Origin: Halanaerobiaceae bacterium
Lineage (GTDB): Bacteria > Bacillota_F > Halanaerobiia > Halanaerobiales > CSSED10-376
Length of the DNA: 7,969 nt
Reading direction: 5' to 3'
Assembly (NCBI GenBank): GCA_003557445.1
Contig: PWOK01000002.1
Location: forward strand, 1-7,969
In this document: positions 6,266-7,969 of the stretch, one piece after another
Numbering within the stretch: the stretch's first letter is position 1
Layout of the letters: the number at the start of each line of letters is the position of its first letter
Position numbers and translations under genes: made by a program
Notes under the pieces: generated by a model
The model's input: only the letters and a program-made list of their open reading frames with translations
The model's database searches: none
Told to the model about the DNA's origin: nothing

Positions 6266-6964
6266 ATGAAAAAGATTTCAGTAATTATTGTGGATGATCA
6301 TCCTTTTTTCAGACAGGGTGTTTGCCTTTATTTTGATGGGAATGAAAAAATAAACATAATAAAAGATTTTGAAGATGGAAATATGGCAATAAAATTTTTA
6401 GAGAAAAAGAATCAGGAAATTGATGTAGTAATTATGGATTTGCAGATGCCTGGTATAGATGGAGGAGAGGCAACCAGGAAAATTTGTCAAACATGGCCAG
6501 CAATTAAGGTTCTGGTGTTAACAAGTTATGGTAACTGGGATAAAATTCATTCCTTATTAAACTCAGGAGCTTCAGGTTATCTTCTGAAAGAAGCCAATCC
6601 TGAAGAACTGGCTACAGCTATAGAAGCTGTTCATAATGGAGGATCATATTTTAGCAAAAAGGTGGCAAAAGCACTTGTAAAAAATGTTCATCAGAAGGAA
6701 ACTGATGATATTCAGGATAAAACTTATGAGAAAGAAAATAAAAAGGAAGAAAGACAGGTATTAGAATTAATTGAACCTCTTACTGATAGAGAGGTAGAGG
6801 TTCTAAAACTGATCGGGAAAGGCCTTGGAAATTCAGATATTGCTGATAATCTTTTCATAAGTGAAAATACTGTAAAAACACATGTCTCCAATATTTTTCA
6901 GAAATTAAATGTAAATAGCAGAACTCAGGCAGCATTTTATGCTTTACAGGAAGGTTTAATATAA
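6266..6964 (+). CDS. NarL/FixJ-family two-component response regulator (receiver + LuxR-type HTH)
   Basis: The protein is 232 residues from the ATG at 6266, preceded by GAGGTGA (6254-6260). An in-frame GTG at 6257 lies within that ribosome binding site and is rejected. Residues 3-120 are a complete receiver domain: acidic pair Asp10-Asp11, phospho-acceptor Asp58 in MDLQMPG, switch Thr86, and Lys108 in the GYLLKE loop. Residues 172-228 are a LuxR-type helix-turn-helix (LTDREVEVLKLIGKGLGNSD..., recognition region SENTVKTHVSNIFQKL). The linker at about 140-170 is unusually charged, with many Lys, Glu and Asp. Phosphorylation should promote dimerisation and DNA binding; the closest named relatives by eye are LiaR/DesR/DegU-type regulators, and none can be singled out. 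No histidine kinase is encoded in the window, so the partner is unlinked or the protein is an orphan. The next gene is an ABC ATPase, a frequent neighbour and target of such regulators, but a terminator separates the two. Confidence 0.93.
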   Translation: MKKISVIIVDDHPFFRQGVCLYFDGNEKINIIKDFEDGNMAIKFLEKKNQEIDVVIMDLQMPGIDGGEATRKICQTWPAIKVLVLTSYGNWDKIHSLLNSGASGYLLKEANPEELATAIEAVHNGGSYFSKKVAKALVKNVHQKETDDIQDKTYEKENKKEERQVLELIEPLTDREVEVLKLIGKGLGNSDIADNLFISENTVKTHVSNIFQKLNVNSRTQAAFYALQEGLI

Positions 6965-6993
6965 AAATATATAATAAAACAAATAGTCCTTTT

Positions 6994-7033
6994 GGGTGAT
7001 CTCTTTTAATTAAAATGGGTGATCCTTTTTTTT
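6994..7033 (+). terminator. Probable rho-independent terminator after the response-regulator gene
   Basis: The stretch from GGGTGATC (6994) to GATCC (7025) folds on the centre TTTTAATTAAAA (7004-7015). The inner 12 bp are a perfect palindrome, and the outer arms pair with two mismatches and several G-U wobbles. Eight T residues follow (7026-7033). The arms also contain an 8-bp direct repeat, GGGTGATC, at 6994-7001 and 7017-7024. Confidence 0.6.
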
Positions 7034-7112
7034 ATTTCAGGTGTTATTATAAATATACAGTAGATAATAATAAATTACTGGATAAATTATTGGTAAATTG
7101 GAGGGAACTAAT

Positions 7113-7969
7113 ATGAAGGATATTTGTATTGAAGTAAAAAATTTAAAAAAATATTTTGGAGATGTTAAAGCAGTTGATGATGTAAATTTTGCAATCGAAA
7201 AAGGGATAATATTTGGTATGCTCGGTCCTAATGGAGCAGGTAAAACAACTACTATAGAAACACTGGTAGGTTTACATTCCCGTGATGATGGTCATATCAA
7301 TATTCTTGGACTGGATCCAGAGGTTGATAAAGAAAGATTAAAAGAAATTGTTGGTGTACAGTTACAATCTCCATCCTTATTTACCAAATTGAAAGTTGGT
7401 GAACTTGTTTCTCTTTTTGCCAGTTTTTATGAGGAGCCTTTTTCTATAGATAAGGTAATTGAAATGGTGGATCTGGAAAACAAAAAAAATGCTTTTACTG
7501 AAGAATTATCAGGGGGACAGAAACACCGGCTGGCAGTGGCTCTGGCTGTGGTTGGAAATGGAGATATTGTTTTTCTTGATGAACCCACTACAGGGCTTGA
7601 TCCTCAATCAAGAAGAAGATTATGGCAGGTCATAAAAGACTTAAAAAAAATGGGGAAGACTATTTTCATGACAACTCATTATATGGATGAAGCTGAAAAA
7701 TTGTGTGATAAATTATTAATAATAGATCAGGGTAAGGTAATTACAGGTGGAACACCTTCAGTATTAATAGCAGAACATTTTGAGGAAGATACCCTTGAAG
7801 TTATGTGTTCCAATTTTACAAAAGATGAAATTGGTTCTCTTGCCGGGCTAAGTGGTGTTACCGGTCAAAAAACAGATAAAAAAGAAAGTATTATATTATA
7901 TACTACAGATGCTGTAAATACAATAGCTGATCTTTTTGCTTATACTAAAAAAATTGATAAAGAGATTAA
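7113..7969 (+). CDS. ABC transporter ATP-binding protein (3' end beyond window)
   Basis: The 285 complete codons seen have no stop before the right edge; members of this family are usually about 300-310 residues, so little is missing. The start has a good Shine-Dalgarno (GGAGGGA, 7100-7106) six bases upstream. All ATPase motifs are intact: Walker A GPNGAGKT (38-45), Q-loop near Gln85, signature LSGGQ (132-136), Walker B IVFLDEP (152-158) with catalytic Glu157, D-loop GLD (161-163) and switch His189 in MTTHYMDEAE. The C-terminal extension from about 215 is poorly conserved, as in drug- and sodium-export (CcmA/NatA-type) ATPases. The protein has no membrane segment and should work at the cytoplasmic face with a separate permease, probably encoded just past the right edge. 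The substrate cannot be told. Proximity to the NarL-type regulator gene suggests, but does not prove, control by it. I see no clear promoter between the terminator at 7033 and this start. Confidence 0.92.
   Translation, partial: MKDICIEVKNLKKYFGDVKAVDDVNFAIEKGIIFGMLGPNGAGKTTTIETLVGLHSRDDGHINILGLDPEVDKERLKEIVGVQLQSPSLFTKLKVGELVSLFASFYEEPFSIDKVIEMVDLENKKNAFTEELSGGQKHRLAVALAVVGNGDIVFLDEPTTGLDPQSRRRLWQVIKDLKKMGKTIFMTTHYMDEAEKLCDKLLIIDQGKVITGGTPSVLIAEHFEEDTLEVMCSNFTKDEIGSLAGLSGVTGQKTDKKESIILYTTDAVNTIADLFAYTKKIDKEI

Noticed and set aside
7041..7112. TATAAA/GATAAT-like boxes before the ABC ATPase
   Set aside because: No -35 element at 16-18 bp from either box; such boxes are expected by chance in this AT-rich leader.
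1..7969. CRISPR arrays, tRNA/rRNA, insertion sequences, phage or defence genes
   Set aside because: I saw no spaced direct repeats, clover-leaf sequences, transposase motifs or terminal inverted repeats in reading the window.

Overview
The window is AT-rich and reads as a chromosome segment from a low-GC Firmicutes-like bacterium. Shine-Dalgarno sites are strong and purine-rich, promoters are close to sigma-A consensus, and the protein families are typical of Firmicutes (MpsC/DUF2294, SHOCT, NarL-type regulator, OFA-type MFS). The first gene, however, encodes an exported protein whose C-terminal part looks like an outer-membrane beta-barrel. Together these suggest a diderm Firmicute, with Halanaerobiales as my best guess. 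That is inference from gene content, not a database match.

Layout. Bases 1-2530 (minus) hold the first 843 codons of a signal peptide + HExxH metallopeptidase + six-bladed propeller + barrel protein, cut by the left edge. A 192-bp AT-rich divergent spacer (2531-2722) carries its likely promoter and two short palindromes. On the plus strand follow an FAD-dependent oxidoreductase (2723-4036), an MpsC/DUF2294 family gene with its own promoter and a probable TTG start (4098-4454), a hairpin terminator, an OFA-family MFS transporter (4570-5793), a small membrane-anchored SHOCT protein behind a perfect-consensus promoter and a CsoR-like G-tract operator (5902-6147), a strong terminator, a NarL/FixJ response regulator with no partner kinase in view (6266-6964), another hairpin terminator, and an ABC-transporter ATPase (7113 to the right edge, incomplete).

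How they fit. Most genes look like single transcription units: terminators lie after the MpsC, SHOCT and regulator genes, and promoters before the MpsC and SHOCT genes. No operon-scale pathway is visible. The ATPase after the regulator recalls the common Firmicutes arrangement of a LuxR-type two-component system next to an ABC exporter; its permease would lie beyond the right edge.

I find no CRISPR array, RNA gene, insertion sequence, phage gene or toxin-antitoxin pair, and no gene-free stretch above 200 bp. The two items most worth following are the predicted CsoR-type control of the SHOCT gene and the protease-propeller-barrel protein. Neither amounts to a demonstrated new system.
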